Origin: Ilyonectria destructans
Taxonomy: Eukaryota > Ascomycota > Sordariomycetes > Hypocreales > Nectriaceae
Direction of reading: 5' to 3'
Assembly: GCA_020740775.1 (NCBI GenBank)
Contig: JAHEWK010000008.1
Coordinates: forward strand, 2,046,001 to 2,110,000
DNA: 64,000 nucleotides
Positions 41,313 to 51,132 of this stretch are shown here, one piece after another. A program made the translations under genes and the position numbers. How positions within the stretch are numbered: position 1 is the stretch's first letter; the number at the start of each line of letters is the position of its first letter. The notes beneath the pieces were generated by a model. It did not search any database and was not told where the DNA came from. It saw only the letters and a list, made by a program, of their open reading frames with translations.

Positions 41313-42462
41313 TCAGTTTGATGCCGTGGCCGCGGCCACTTGCGTGACGGGCCCGTCGAGGAATTTGAAGTGCTCAATGGCAATCTGACAGTTGAGCATA
41401 GCAGCGTTGAAGCGAGCCTCGCCTGGGGGCAGGACGACCATGAGGTAGGTGTTTGTAGTAAACTTGAGAATAAAGAGGCTAAAGCGCATGCCGGCCTTGT
41501 GCTCCATGCGGATAAACTGCTCCGCATTACGGGGTGTACCGGTGAAGCGGGAAATGCTTTGCTTGAAGTGCTTCATGATGTTGGACATGCGCTCAAGGCG
41601 GTCCTCGGTGGGGTTACGGTTGCCTTCGGGGGACGTCCAGGAGGAGACGGCGAGGAAAGAGGTGCGCTCGAAAAGTAGTAGCTCCTCGGCCTCGATAGCG
41701 AGACCTAAGTTTGCGAGGTTGCGTTCGATTGCGGCAAGGTTGGGGACCAGATCGTGAATGATGGAGGCCCATGCCTTGTAGAGGCTCTGGTCCCAAATAG
41801 ACGTGGCGAAGGGGGTGAGCTCGACAGACGCGGGAGCGATACCGACCGAGTTTGCGTACTCGAACGTCTTTTGGCGGACGAGGCGGATGCGCTCGTCGTA
41901 GACGGACTCGCGGGCGGTCGGGACGACGAGATCCATCTTGTGGATGAGGATGTAAATCTTGGCGGAAGGGGAGAACTGCAGGAGGGCGGAGAGGATGGAG
42001 ACGTAGGTCGCAAGGTCGCGGTCGACGTCGCGCGATTCTATATCGAAGACGTAGATGAGGACACCGACGTTGGAGAAGACGTGGACGCGCTGCTGCGACA
42101 GGTAGTTTTCCATAAAAGCCTCCTGGCCACCGCAGTCCCAGAGGTTGAGGGTGAGGTTGCCGAGGAACTTGACGTGGGAGAGGTCGATGTCGATGGTTGC
42201 GCCGCTGCATATGGACAGTTCGGGTCAGCCTCCTCCGTGCGGAGAGAAGGAGGGGGAAAGGAAGAGGCAGAGAAACTCACAGGCGGCGGGTATCGCGGGC
42301 AATGTAGTTGCTAAAGATGATACTACGCATGCTAGACTTTCCAGAGCCCGACTTTCCCATGAGCAGCACCTTCTTCTTCTTGGGCTTCTTGACCTCGCTG
42401 ATGATTTCGGCCGCGGGGGCCTGGGTTGGCTCGGCGAGGGGGGTATCGATGTAGGACGCCAT
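41313..42462 (-). CDS. GTR1: Rag GTPase GTR1 (RagA/B orthologue)
   Basis: Small GTPase that pairs with Gtr2 on the vacuole/lysosome surface and signals amino-acid supply to TORC1. Exons are 42281-42462 and 41313-42204 (357 residues; 76-nt intron splitting a Leu codon). G1 is [11 protein letters not shown] at about 36-46. The switch region carries [18 protein letters not shown]3 is [10 protein letters not shown] at about 80-90 and G4 is HKMD at about 145. The C-terminal roadblock-like half (about 200-340) contains [26 protein letters not shown] and [15 protein letters not shown], typical for Gtr1. The basic KKPKKKKV just before the P-loop is also seen in family members. No truncation and no missing nucleotide-binding residue. 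Confidence 0.95.
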
Positions 42463-43274
42463 GTTGGAGGAGAGAGAGAGATGGCGTCTCGTCGATAGGA
42501 GGGGGAGTGTGTATTCGGACGTGCGTTATGCGGGTGCTTCGTCGTGTGCGCGTGCGTGCATGTATGAATGTGTGTACCTATGTATGGATCTCGTGGTTTG
42601 TCGGTGGTGGTTGGTGATGAGAGGTGGAAAGTGGAGGGTGGAGTTGGATCAGCCTTCCCGTCGATAGGCGGGCCTGTGGGCTGGCGCTGGGCTTTGTGGC
42701 CCCGTACCTGTTATGTGGGTGGGCGGATTTTTAGGCGGGAGCTCCGTCATTGTCGTGCAGGTGGGGGGTGACTTCAGCCTCAGGTCCCAGTCGTGTAGGA
42801 GATTGAAGATGTGCATGTAACACTACGTATATAAGGAAGTAACATAGTACAGCTAGACAAATTAAAAGGGAAATGAGTTGATTCAAGCCTGTATTTTAAC
42901 TTGTGGACTTGAAAACGCTGCATGCACTGTATCCTTGCTTCAGTCATGGTTTACATGAGTCCCCTCCACTCTTATTTTCAGTTCCTCCCTACCTCTTGGT
43001 GGCTGTGCACACACAACGTCTTCCCTTTCGCAACTACATGTCTCTACTCACCCCTGCAACTACAATTGCACATTCATGATCCCTACCTCCCCATACTCAC
43101 AAGTTCATCCCCCTGCTGTTCCCGACCAGAGTGTCCAGGGTAGTATCCGCACCAAGTGGCGCCTCACGGCGGGACTCGCCGCTTGCTAGTCTCCGTCCCT
43201 CATCTGCCCTAGCCCTCAAAAAACCAGCACCACCCGAATATACCTCATTTGCGGCAACTAATTCAACAACAACC
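42463..43274. other. Intergenic region GTR1 promoter / tRNA 5' flank
   Basis: About 810 bp. GTR1's promoter and leader are at the left end, with GT-rich stretches near 42540-42620. No gene supported. Confidence 0.5.
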
Positions 43275-43365
43275 GGGCGAATGGTTTAGTGGTATAATAC
43301 TCCCTTAGCAAGATTCGTCCTCCGATATCTGGGAGTGGTCCAGGGTTCGATTCCCTGTTCGTCCA
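43275..43365 (+). tRNA. tRNA-Ala (anticodon AGC) with a 19-nt intron
   Basis: Cloverleaf can be drawn by eye. The acceptor GGGCGAA pairs with TTCGTCC, including the G3:U70 pair that is the alanine identity element; the discriminator base is A. The D arm is GTTTAGTGGTATAAT. The anticodon stem CTCCC/GGGAG encloses loop bases TTAGCA at 43305-43310, giving anticodon AGC. The intron AGATTCGTCCTCCGATATC (43311-43329) sits at the standard position, one base 3' of the anticodon, and is followed by T at 43330. The T arm is CAGGG-TTCGATT-CCCTG. The intron-free length of 72 nt is normal; the 3' CCA is not encoded, as expected in eukaryotes. Confidence 0.92.
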
Positions 43366-43806
43366 ACTCGGTGGTTTAATCCCATCAAACATCCCTTCTT
43401 TTTGCATTTTTTACCATTTTATCAACTGGATACTCTCCCTGTGACATTTGGCCGTCCTCTCATCGGAAGGCGTATTCTTTTTATAGGTTAGACCTCGACG
43501 AGTCACTGTTTACTTCTGAACATCCGCCGCATGAGTAACATGATCGAGAGACTCTGATCCAACTCTCAGTCAGCGACCAGCCGCGTCCATGATGGACATA
43601 CCTTATCTTACACTCCTATTAGCATGCAGTATTGGTGTGATTGAGACGAACTGCGAAATTCCTCAACAGGGCCCTAGTATTCTATAAATTGCAAAGTGGA
43701 AGCAACCCCTTACCCAAGAGTCCTGTAGTTTCCTCATATTTCCGCCTCTCATAGAAAATACGACGTGACCAAATACCCCATATTCCATATTAAACTATCC
43801 GCGAAG
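43366..43806. other. Intergenic region with LPMO gene promoter
   Basis: About 440 bp. A short T-run follows the tRNA (TTTTTGC near 43398), a possible Pol III terminator. A TATAAAT box is at 43683. Confidence 0.5.
43683..43689 (+). promoter_or_regulatory. TATA-like box of the LPMO gene
   Basis: TATAAAT lies 118 bp upstream of the ATG at 43807 and is followed by AT-rich leader sequence, a usual spacing for a fungal TATA promoter. Confidence 0.5.
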
Positions 43807-44805
43807 ATGTTCATCTCTCGCCTGTCTGTCATGGCCATTTGCCTTTCTAACATCATCGCCGGAGCATTGGGGCACATGCAACTCTCGAATCCTCCCCCGC
43901 TCCGGTCCAAGTTCAACCCCTACACGGGCGCCGACATCGACTACAGCATGACCAACCCGCTCCGATCTGACGGCTCTGATTTTCCCTGCAAAGGTTACCA
44001 GCAACTCCTGACTACCCCAGAAGGCACTCCTGTGGTGACGCTTGAGGGCGGTAATTCGTATTCCATGGTTGTTACTGGCCAGGCAGTTCACGCCGGTGGC
44101 TCATGCCAGGCCTCTCTATCCGTCGACGGCGGGGAGACATTCCGCGTGTTGCACAGCTACATTGGGGCGTGTCCCGCGGTGCCGGGTGATAATTCCTTTG
44201 CCTTCCGAGTGCCTGCCGACGTACCGTCTAAGGACCATGCTCTATTTGCATGGTCGTGGTTCAACAACTTGGGAAACCGCGAGATGTACATGAACTGCGC
44301 GTCAGTTAACACGAGCACAGGCGCTGGAAGCGAGGGGTCGAGCGGGTTTCTTAGTCGGCCGCTGATATTCAAGGCAAACGTTAGCAACGGGTGCGAGACG
44401 GTGGCTTCAGCGGACGTCATGATTCCGAATCCGGGACCAGAGGTAACGGTGAATAACCCGGGGGCGGTGCCGCCACTCGGCACCTGCGACGCCGGCCCGG
44501 GAGCTCCGGTATCTCCGTCGCCGGGGCCGACGTCACGGCCGCTGGACCCAACGTCAAGGTCGCCGGGTCCGAGCTCCAACCCGGCAGACTCCGTCGTAGA
44601 CTCCAGATATTGCTCCGCGACCAGAGTTAAGAGTGCAAGTGACAATCCCGAGACGAACCGGCCTTATTCTAGGGGCTTTACGCCTGGGAATGATTGGCCC
44701 GAAGGATTTCAGGGTGCGGGCTCGAATCAATATGGCTCGACGGCTGTGGTGATAGGCGTTGCTTACTTGGTGGCCTACGTGATTGGTGTCTGGTTGTGGG
44801 TGTAA
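43807..44805 (+). CDS. AA11-like lytic polysaccharide monooxygenase, putative GPI-anchored
   Basis: Predicted secreted copper enzyme that oxidatively cleaves polysaccharide; AA11 enzymes act on chitin. Single exon, 332 residues. The signal peptide is 1-22 (MFISRLSVMAICLSNIIAGALG), so cleavage exposes His23, the N-terminal copper-brace His, in HMQLSNPPPLRSKFNP. The second brace His is His95 in AVHAGGSCQASLS. A core Tyr lies in NREMYMNCA, and the fold carries FPCKGY and FAWSWFNNLGNRE, the family pattern. The catalytic part ends near residue 215. A Pro/Ser/Thr/Gly-rich linker (PSPGPTSRPLDPTSRS) follows. The end is hydrophobic (VIGVAYLVAYVIGVWLWV) and could be a GPI signal or membrane anchor. The Met at 43807 is chosen over an in-frame Met 42 bases upstream because that one would bury the signal peptide. 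Possible roles are cell-wall remodelling or chitin attack; the true substrate is unknown. Confidence 0.85.
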   Translation: MFISRLSVMAICLSNIIAGALGHMQLSNPPPLRSKFNPYTGADIDYSMTNPLRSDGSDFPCKGYQQLLTTPEGTPVVTLEGGNSYSMVVTGQAVHAGGSCQASLSVDGGETFRVLHSYIGACPAVPGDNSFAFRVPADVPSKDHALFAWSWFNNLGNREMYMNCASVNTSTGAGSEGSSGFLSRPLIFKANVSNGCETVASADVMIPNPGPEVTVNNPGAVPPLGTCDAGPGAPVSPSPGPTSRPLDPTSRSPGPSSNPADSVVDSRYCSATRVKSASDNPETNRPYSRGFTPGNDWPEGFQGAGSNQYGSTAVVIGVAYLVAYVIGVWLWV

Positions 44806-45461
44806 CGGGGTGGTAATCTGTGACCTAATGCAATGCAATTGAGAAATACGACCCAACTGCATGGGCTTCGATAATTCAACATGTGGGCGCCCCCTACTGG
44901 TATGTTGGAACCAATAATGACATCCCTTTTGCCCGTTTCGATCCAAGGTTGGCACGATCGGACGGTTGTGATGATCAAGTTTTAGTTCGCCCGAACTGTG
45001 TATGGTCTCCCGCTGACTCGGGACCGCCCGCTAGCGAAACGGAACCCCAGACACTAAACGCACGTTACAGCGGCTGGGGAGACACCCGGCTGGAACAGTT
45101 GCAGGGCCCTCCACCACATCCTCCACATCCACACCCACTAAGGCAGCATTCCACCCACCAGCTCTCCATCACTCCCACCAAGGAACAATTCCTCAGCTCC
45201 CACTGGACCGCGGGGACAAACCACCTGCAGGCCCCCCGTAACAGCAGGGCTAGGGCCGTTTTGGACTCCGCTGGAGACGCGGAACCTGAACGTTATCACT
45301 CCCGTCGTCCACTTGCAGGTGTCTCTTTGGTAATCTGCATATTCGACAGGCCCCCATATCCATATAAATGAATAAAAGTCCCCGTACACACCCATGTCTC
45401 GCCGTCTCTTTCCCGCCTCCTCTTTCTGTATTTTCCTCGTTCCCATCCAGGTTGGTCCGTC
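44806..45461. other. Intergenic region between LPMO and P450 genes
   Basis: About 655 bp. It carries the LPMO 3' UTR and P450 promoter. A TATA-like site is at 45363; a CCA/CCT-rich stretch lies at 45110-45180. Confidence 0.5.
45363..45369 (+). promoter_or_regulatory. TATA-like box of the P450 gene
   Basis: TATAAAT in an AT-rich patch 93 bp upstream of the P450 ATG, followed by CT-rich leader. Position fits a core promoter. Confidence 0.5.
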
Positions 45462-47314
45462 ATGGCCGTCCTCAGCCGTCTGAGCCCAAGTCTGAGCTTC
45501 GGTATCAGGCTCGGGTCCCTCCCGGAGTTGCTGGCCAAATGGTGGAGTGTCGCTGTAGTCGGTGGCGGCGCCCTGTACTTTGTCACGAAAGTCCTCTACC
45601 GCCGCTTCCTTCACCCGCTTGCAAACGTCCCCGGCCCGTTTTTGCCTGCGGTGACGAGGCTGTATGCGTGGTACTTCAACGTGCCCAAGGAGGGCAAGTT
45701 CTACAAAGAGATTGAACGATTACACAACGTCTATGGTACGTACAGCCGATTTCAGGGCGGCCATCAACAAGATGAAACTAGGGTCAATCAAGACATGGAA
45801 CTGACAGCTCAATGATAGGCCCCATTGTGCGAATCACTCCGGGTGAAGTTCATCTTACCAACCCCAAGTACTACGACGTAGTGTATGGCGTCAAGAGTGA
45901 CTTCTACAAGGACCCGCGCTTCTACGGCGCTCTGGGTATCGACACGGCAACGTTTGCGACGGTATCAAACGACCTCCACCGCCGTCGCCGCGCCGCCCTC
46001 AATCCCTTCTTTTCCCGCCGCAAGGTACTCGAGCTGGAAGACATTGTCCATTCCAAGGTGGACAAGCTGTGTCGCCGTGTGAGAGCCGACCGCGCTACCG
46101 GCCAGCCCACCAATCTACACGCCGCCTTCCGCGCCATTAGTGTCGATACCATCACCGACTATGCCTTTGACGAATGCTGGAACCAACTCGATGCCGATGA
46201 TCTCGGCGAGTGGTTCAGTAACATGGTTCGCGGCTCCACGCCCATGTTCTGGACCTTCCAGGCGTTCCCCTCTCTCCGCGACCCGATGCAGGGCCTGCCG
46301 GAGTGGATTGCCAAGCGCATGAGCCCTGCGGTTGCTGACTTTCTAGGCTGTCAGATTGTGGGTTGCTCCTTTGTTTAGAGTTGCTGGACCTCTTCGCCTG
46401 TTGCTAATATTCACGTAGAGAACGAGTCAACAAGTTCAAGATGTTCAGGCCCGCATCGATCAGGGAATCAAGCCCAAGCGTCTCACCGTATTCCACCAGC
46501 TTCTGGATCCTAACGCGTCAGAGGGCCACGTCGTGCCGACGGTCAACGACCTCGTCGATGAGTCTTTTTCCATCTGCACTGCCGCCGCCGACACTACGGG
46601 AAACGCCATGACCATGGCTGCCTTTCACACCGTGACAAATCCCGTCATTTACGAGAACGTCATCCGTGAGCTGCGAGAAGCATTTCCAGACGCTACTGCC
46701 GAACTGAGCTTTACCGAACTCGAAAAGCTGCCTTACCTGACGGGCGTCATCAAGGAGGGGCAACGGTGAGTTCACTGAGGGTAGCTTGACCCTACACATC
46801 TGCTCATTTGACTCTTAGACTCTCCTATGGCGTCATAAGTCGTCTTCCCCGAGTTGTTCCTGAAGGTGGCGCTGAGATTGAGGGCCACTACCTCCCCAAC
46901 GGAGTACGTATTCTGTCTCCTGATACCCGAGTGCCTCCTCCGATGTCGTTCTAACCACCTCAGACCGTCGTTAGCATGTCCTCCTGGATGATGCACCACG
47001 ATCCCGTTGCTTTCCCCGACCCCGAAGTCTTTGACCCAACTCGTTGGACCGATCCCTCCACCTTCCATGAGCGAGAAAGGTGCCTCGTGGCATTCTCCCG
47101 TGGCCGCCGCATGTGTATCGGCCACAACTTGGCGTGGTGTGAGATGTACATAACCTTGGGGACACTCTTCCGGCGTTTCGAAAACCTGCGTCCCTTTGAG
47201 GTCACCCCTGAGGACATGGTTTATGAGGACTGCTTCTCGGCATTCAACCCACCTGACAAGAAGAAGTTCAAGGTTATTGGTGGCGGGGTGGAGGACTCGT
47301 TTATTCACGTGTAA
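45462..47314 (+). CDS. Cytochrome P450 monooxygenase (trichodiene-oxygenase-like)
   Basis: Haem-thiolate monooxygenase of the endoplasmic reticulum. Five exons: 45462-45735, 45819-46357, 46419-46765, 46819-46903 and 46964-47314 (531 residues), frames matching. The N-terminal membrane anchor is at about 22-45 (LLAKWWSVAVVGGGALYFVT), followed by a proline-rich hinge (HPLANVPGPFLP). Other hallmarks are the helix C region (SNDLHRRRRAALNPFFSRR), helix I oxygen-binding AAADTTGNA at about 315, ExxR in IKEGQR at about 385, the PERF-like FDPTRW segment and the haem loop FSRGRRMCIGHNLAW with ligand Cys at about 465. The N-terminal half (RLYAWYFNVPKEGKFYKEIERLH and GALGIDTATFAT) is close to the trichodiene oxygenase/CYP58-like group; this is my recognition and not a database result. 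No PKS, NRPS or terpene cyclase lies next to it here, so no pathway can be named. Confidence 0.92.
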
Positions 47315-49182
47315 CTCAGCGTTTGGGTCGTGGTCATCTATAGTGACACTGCTTGTTTGCTTGTTTTGTGAGAGTCCACGCGATACTGGCCATTAACAAA
47401 CATTCGGGCGGAAAAGTGGAAAGCATCATTTTGCCACTCTTTGTTGCGATTGAACTAGTCCGTAACACAACAACTACAAACGAGGATATCCCAAAGACAA
47501 TTAACAAATGGAACTACAGCCTAATAGTATCCTGCAAAAAACCTGTTAAATAGAAGTCCAACTTGAAGCGCAATAGCATGGGAAATATTGAGGCTTGAGC
47601 GGTAGCGCCATTGACGTCCAGGGAGAACTGAAGGGATATGGAGCGTCATTGTGGTCAAGTCGGGATGAGTGTCAGCCAACTGGGCTGCGCAATCCTTTTC
47701 CAATACCTACCCGCTGGAACGTATCAAACAGAAAGCTCTAAGAAGTTGAATCGGAGATCTCTCTTGTTCAACGGCTAACGAGTCTGGTGCAATAGGCTGA
47801 TTAATATAAGGCTGGATAACCCATATAAAAATGGATCCCTCATAATATCGTGTATCTAATGGGGAACAACTGAGTGTGAAGGAAGGGTTATGGCTAGTTG
47901 ACTAACCCAATGCTGAACATGCACTGAAATACTGGGAGGAGGGTTTTATGGGAGATAAGAGCCAATCTGATTTCCCGCCCTCACTTATCCAAAGAGATAT
48001 TTGTTCAAGTGTTTGTACTATACTGTACGTAACCTACCGTGGTATCTCTTGATCTATGTAGCGATATTAAATATGCAATAAGAAGATAAGTCAATTATAC
48101 TTACCGCTCTACAGCTATGGGATCCGCTTTTGAGGTGGCTTTGGTGGAGGGCGGAGGATACCTGCGTAGTTTGAGTGCGGTGGTTTAAGAACACAATCAT
48201 GGAATGGGGCAGCTCATCTGCAAATCTCTTTGTTAGCGTGGCAGCCTGAATGCCTCTAGCAATCAGAAAACTACCGGGCTTTCTAGAACAACACGGATAT
48301 GAGCAAACTGCCTCATTTGTATCAACTGGGCGAGTTGAGAACAAAGAGAGAAGAATAGCAAGACTCTGAGAAGAAATTATTTAAAGACTGGCGAATGCCT
48401 TCTCACTTCCCATCTCTCCTTTCAATAATTTCACCCAACCATCCTACCGACCCAAAGCTCAGAACCCCACTCTTCAGACATGTTGTTAGACGAGATACCA
48501 GCCTCTGATGTCGACTCAGCCTCTGATGACGACTCAGCCTCCGCCCCCCAGAGACAAGCATATCGCTTTCGATCAAATTACGTATCTTGTGTGAAGACTT
48601 GTCCAATCTCTTGAGGGACCTGATGGTATTCTCGTCAGCATCAAGAACGCACCCGAGGACGTCTTCTCCGTTGCAGAAACACGTCTCATCTCCAGTGGTC
48701 CGGCAAAACTGGGGCTATCTATAGCCTAGAGTTACGTATAGCCGGATTTGTGTCTCATTTGCCTCACATTCCCTTGTACCTGAGCAGCTGTTGAAAAACG
48801 AACAGGTGAAATTCGCCATAGTAACATCATTCCGCAGTGGCTGAAATCAAGGCGAGGTTCTGTCTACAGGTGAAGGTAGTATTAGCTAATTTTACTAGGA
48901 TGCAAACAGCGTCGTTGGTTCCCCCCAAGGACAGACATCTGCCTTATTGGCTGTCTTATGTAGTAGGTTTCATTTGCTCTGCTTCACCATGAAAGTCTAT
49001 ATGGCGGCGACCATTTTGTAGGAGCTTGTCACCGAGGTAGGCGATGGAGTAGTCTAGTCTCTGAGGCGATTTTTGAGGTGGGCGACACACGGGGCATTAC
49101 AAGTGGAGCTGGAATAACTAACGGTTGTGATTATCTAGATCCCTCTGAGTCTCTTCACTTGCTTATACCATCGATGGCTATA
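47315..49182. other. Gene-poor AT-rich stretch
   Basis: About 1.9 kb downstream of the P450 without a convincing gene. It includes a short acidic open frame at 48480-48614 (separate entry) with a TATTTAAA-like box about 100 bp before it. The remainder shows nothing recognisable. Confidence 0.5.
48480..48614 (+). other. Short acidic Ser/Asp-rich open frame, possible broken gene start
   Basis: A 44-codon frame begins MLLDEIPASDVDSASDDDSAS. It sits 3' of a TATTTAAA-like box and a CT-rich leader, as a fungal gene start would. The coding part includes an 18-bp direct repeat (CAGCCTCTGATGNCGACT, 48499-48534), and the frame then stops. It could be the 5' remnant of a disabled gene, a small peptide or chance; there is no homology I can name. 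Confidence 0.25.
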
Positions 49183-49848
49183 CTAACCTCCCATCATGTG
49201 ATCTTCTACCAAGCAACTACTACACTGAGGGTGTTGGCAGTTGTGGCAGGATGGGGTGGTGCCACATAACCATTCGCAGGCGCAATGGTGGCAGGTCCAC
49301 ATGCGAGTGCTTGGCTTAGCCAGAAGTCTGGTGGGAGGTGGCCTAGTCAGATGTCTTTTCAGTTCCTCCCAGTCTGTTCTAAGAGACTTGACTGGCAAGA
49401 AGTCCCAATTTTCAGACTCGCTAGTGAACTGTTCGGAAAGGGCTGTCCAGTCAGCCTGCTCTCGGTTTGAATCGATCCTGGTGCCAGTAATATTCTCGAA
49501 GTCATCTAGGTCCCGGCTGTCAATTGTAGATCTGGATGGGTTGTACTTTTCTTTGCTGCTTATTCCGGAGGAATTGGATACAATGGCATTATCTTCTCGG
49601 CTGTCTTCTGCGTAAGATAGTGAGAGGAAGCCTAAAGATTTGAGATGGGTGGCAATGTGTTGCCAGAGGATCATGAATGGCCTTTCCTTGATGCGTTGCT
49701 GGATATCGTGCGGGACACAGTCGCAAAGAGGACACACAAAAGGATATCTTTTTGCCGTCCTTCGATTTCGAATTAGAAGGCCTTGGACTCGGAGTGGAAT
49801 TCTTTCGGTCTTCAATGTGATGACTATGAGAAGCAATAGGTTAGACAA
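49183..49848 (-). CDS. Zinc-finger protein fragment, unknown function
   Basis: A 221-codon frame with two probable metal-binding modules. One is near the N-terminus: FVCPLCDC followed by MILWQHIATHLKSLGFLSL, a C-x2-C ... H-x3-H arrangement of the kind seen at the C-terminal end of many fungal C2H2/NLR-associated orphan proteins. The second is at the very C-terminus: WTCHHCACEW, then CHNCQHPQCSSC, a CxxC-rich ribbon. The middle is polar and Ser/Asp-rich. The N-terminus is doubtful. The first 15 residues (LLLLIVITL) coincide with a likely intron acceptor (CTTCTCATAG), so the first residues may be intronic. Upstream frames carry stops. This may be the 3' end of a larger gene whose 5' exons are lost or not recognised, in a gene-poor AT-rich stretch. 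Confidence 0.45.
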   Translation of the reverse strand: MSNLLLLIVITLKTERIPLRVQGLLIRNRRTAKRYPFVCPLCDCVPHDIQQRIKERPFMILWQHIATHLKSLGFLSLSYAEDSREDNAIVSNSSGISSKEKYNPSRSTIDSRDLDDFENITGTRIDSNREQADWTALSEQFTSESENWDFLPVKSLRTDWEELKRHLTRPPPTRLLAKPSTRMWTCHHCACEWLCGTTPSCHNCQHPQCSSCLVEDHMMGG

Positions 49849-51132
49849 GCGGTACTTGGCCCCGTGGCAGTTATTTGGACGTGACGCTCAGAGAAAGCTG
49901 AGCTCGATTGCATACGCATTGGACGGACTACCTCCGCAGGAACCTGCGAAGGAACCTCATCAAAAACCTCAACATAGCGAGGCAGTCGATGTTATCACCG
50001 ATGAGTCCTCATTCAGCGTCGCCAACATGAAGACTGCGTTAGTCGGAGATCAAGCTCGCGGCTAATACCACCCAGCGCACGTATCAAAAGGACAAGGTGG
50101 TGTGAAGCACGAATATAGCCCTCGGCAGTAGTTTAAAGTAAAAGAACAGTTTAAAATTTAGACAAATGGTTTTTTTTGGCAAGACGGATAGGCATCAGTG
50201 GTGGGAGATCAACGAAACCCCGTGGACCAAGCGATTAGGAACTCAGTGTTGGCGTTTGGTTGAGATATTGACTCACCACGCATCACCACCACATTTGCAG
50301 TTTGTCAACAGAATTATACATTTGACAAGGGCATATTGCTGATACGGTCGCTTTCTCTTTCTATTTGAGAGGCTAGTTGCTAAGCACCGAAATGTCATAT
50401 TTCGTGTAAGCTAGGGATCTGGAAGTTCCTTGTGGATCCGAAAGCCTCAGCAGGAGGTTCCCCTATAAGGGCTGCAGCCCACTGGAGCCCACCTACTGCT
50501 ACCTTGAGCCGCCGCCTTGCGTATAACTAGCAATGTAGCATCTGCAAGCAGCCTCAATAACAGTCGTCCAGGCGCAGAATAAAATATATCGTTGGATTAA
50601 TGCTCAGCAGGGTTGGCTAAAGAATAAACAATCCACTACTGTCACTAGCCCGGTCTTTAAATATGCCACTCCTTTGCAACACCGTGTAAGCCACAAAACG
50701 CACCAGGCCTCTTGACATTGTCCAGTAACTCACCACACAGCGACTTTTGAACAGGTTTCTCAGGTCATTGCAACGTCACACCCATTACGAAACGTCACAC
50801 AAAATACGAAGCCGCCGGCTGAACAGCCAGTGGGAGGAAATGTGGTTTCGGGCCGTCGCAAGCCACCGGAGGCTTGGCTACAGTAGCGGGTCACGCTTCT
50901 TTCAGCTTCAGCCTTCGGCTGACAGGCAGACACATTGCAACTTGGTTCGTGAGAACTTTAAAGACATCGTCTCCGGCGATCCGAAATCTCGTAAAGGGAC
51001 TTGGATAAGTGCTTGGTATGTACCGCTTGCTTTGAGAAGGCGTTGTAAGTGCCATATGCTGACCGGTTGGGACTTGAGAGACGTCACCACCAAGTCGACA
51101 TCACGAATACCACCACGACCACCATCACCACA
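49849..51132. other. Intergenic region upstream of the MDR gene
   Basis: About 1.3 kb, mixed composition, no supportable gene. A plus-strand frame (49640-50065) antisense to the zinc-finger fragment was considered and rejected. Confidence 0.5.

Noticed and set aside
45138..45614. 158-codon minus-strand frame over the P450 promoter and first exon
   Set aside because: It overlaps the P450 start on the opposite strand and shows no domain.
49640..50065. 141-codon plus-strand frame antisense to the zinc-finger fragment
   Set aside because: Its first half is the reverse of the CPLC/HIATH module. The second half has no recognisable feature.
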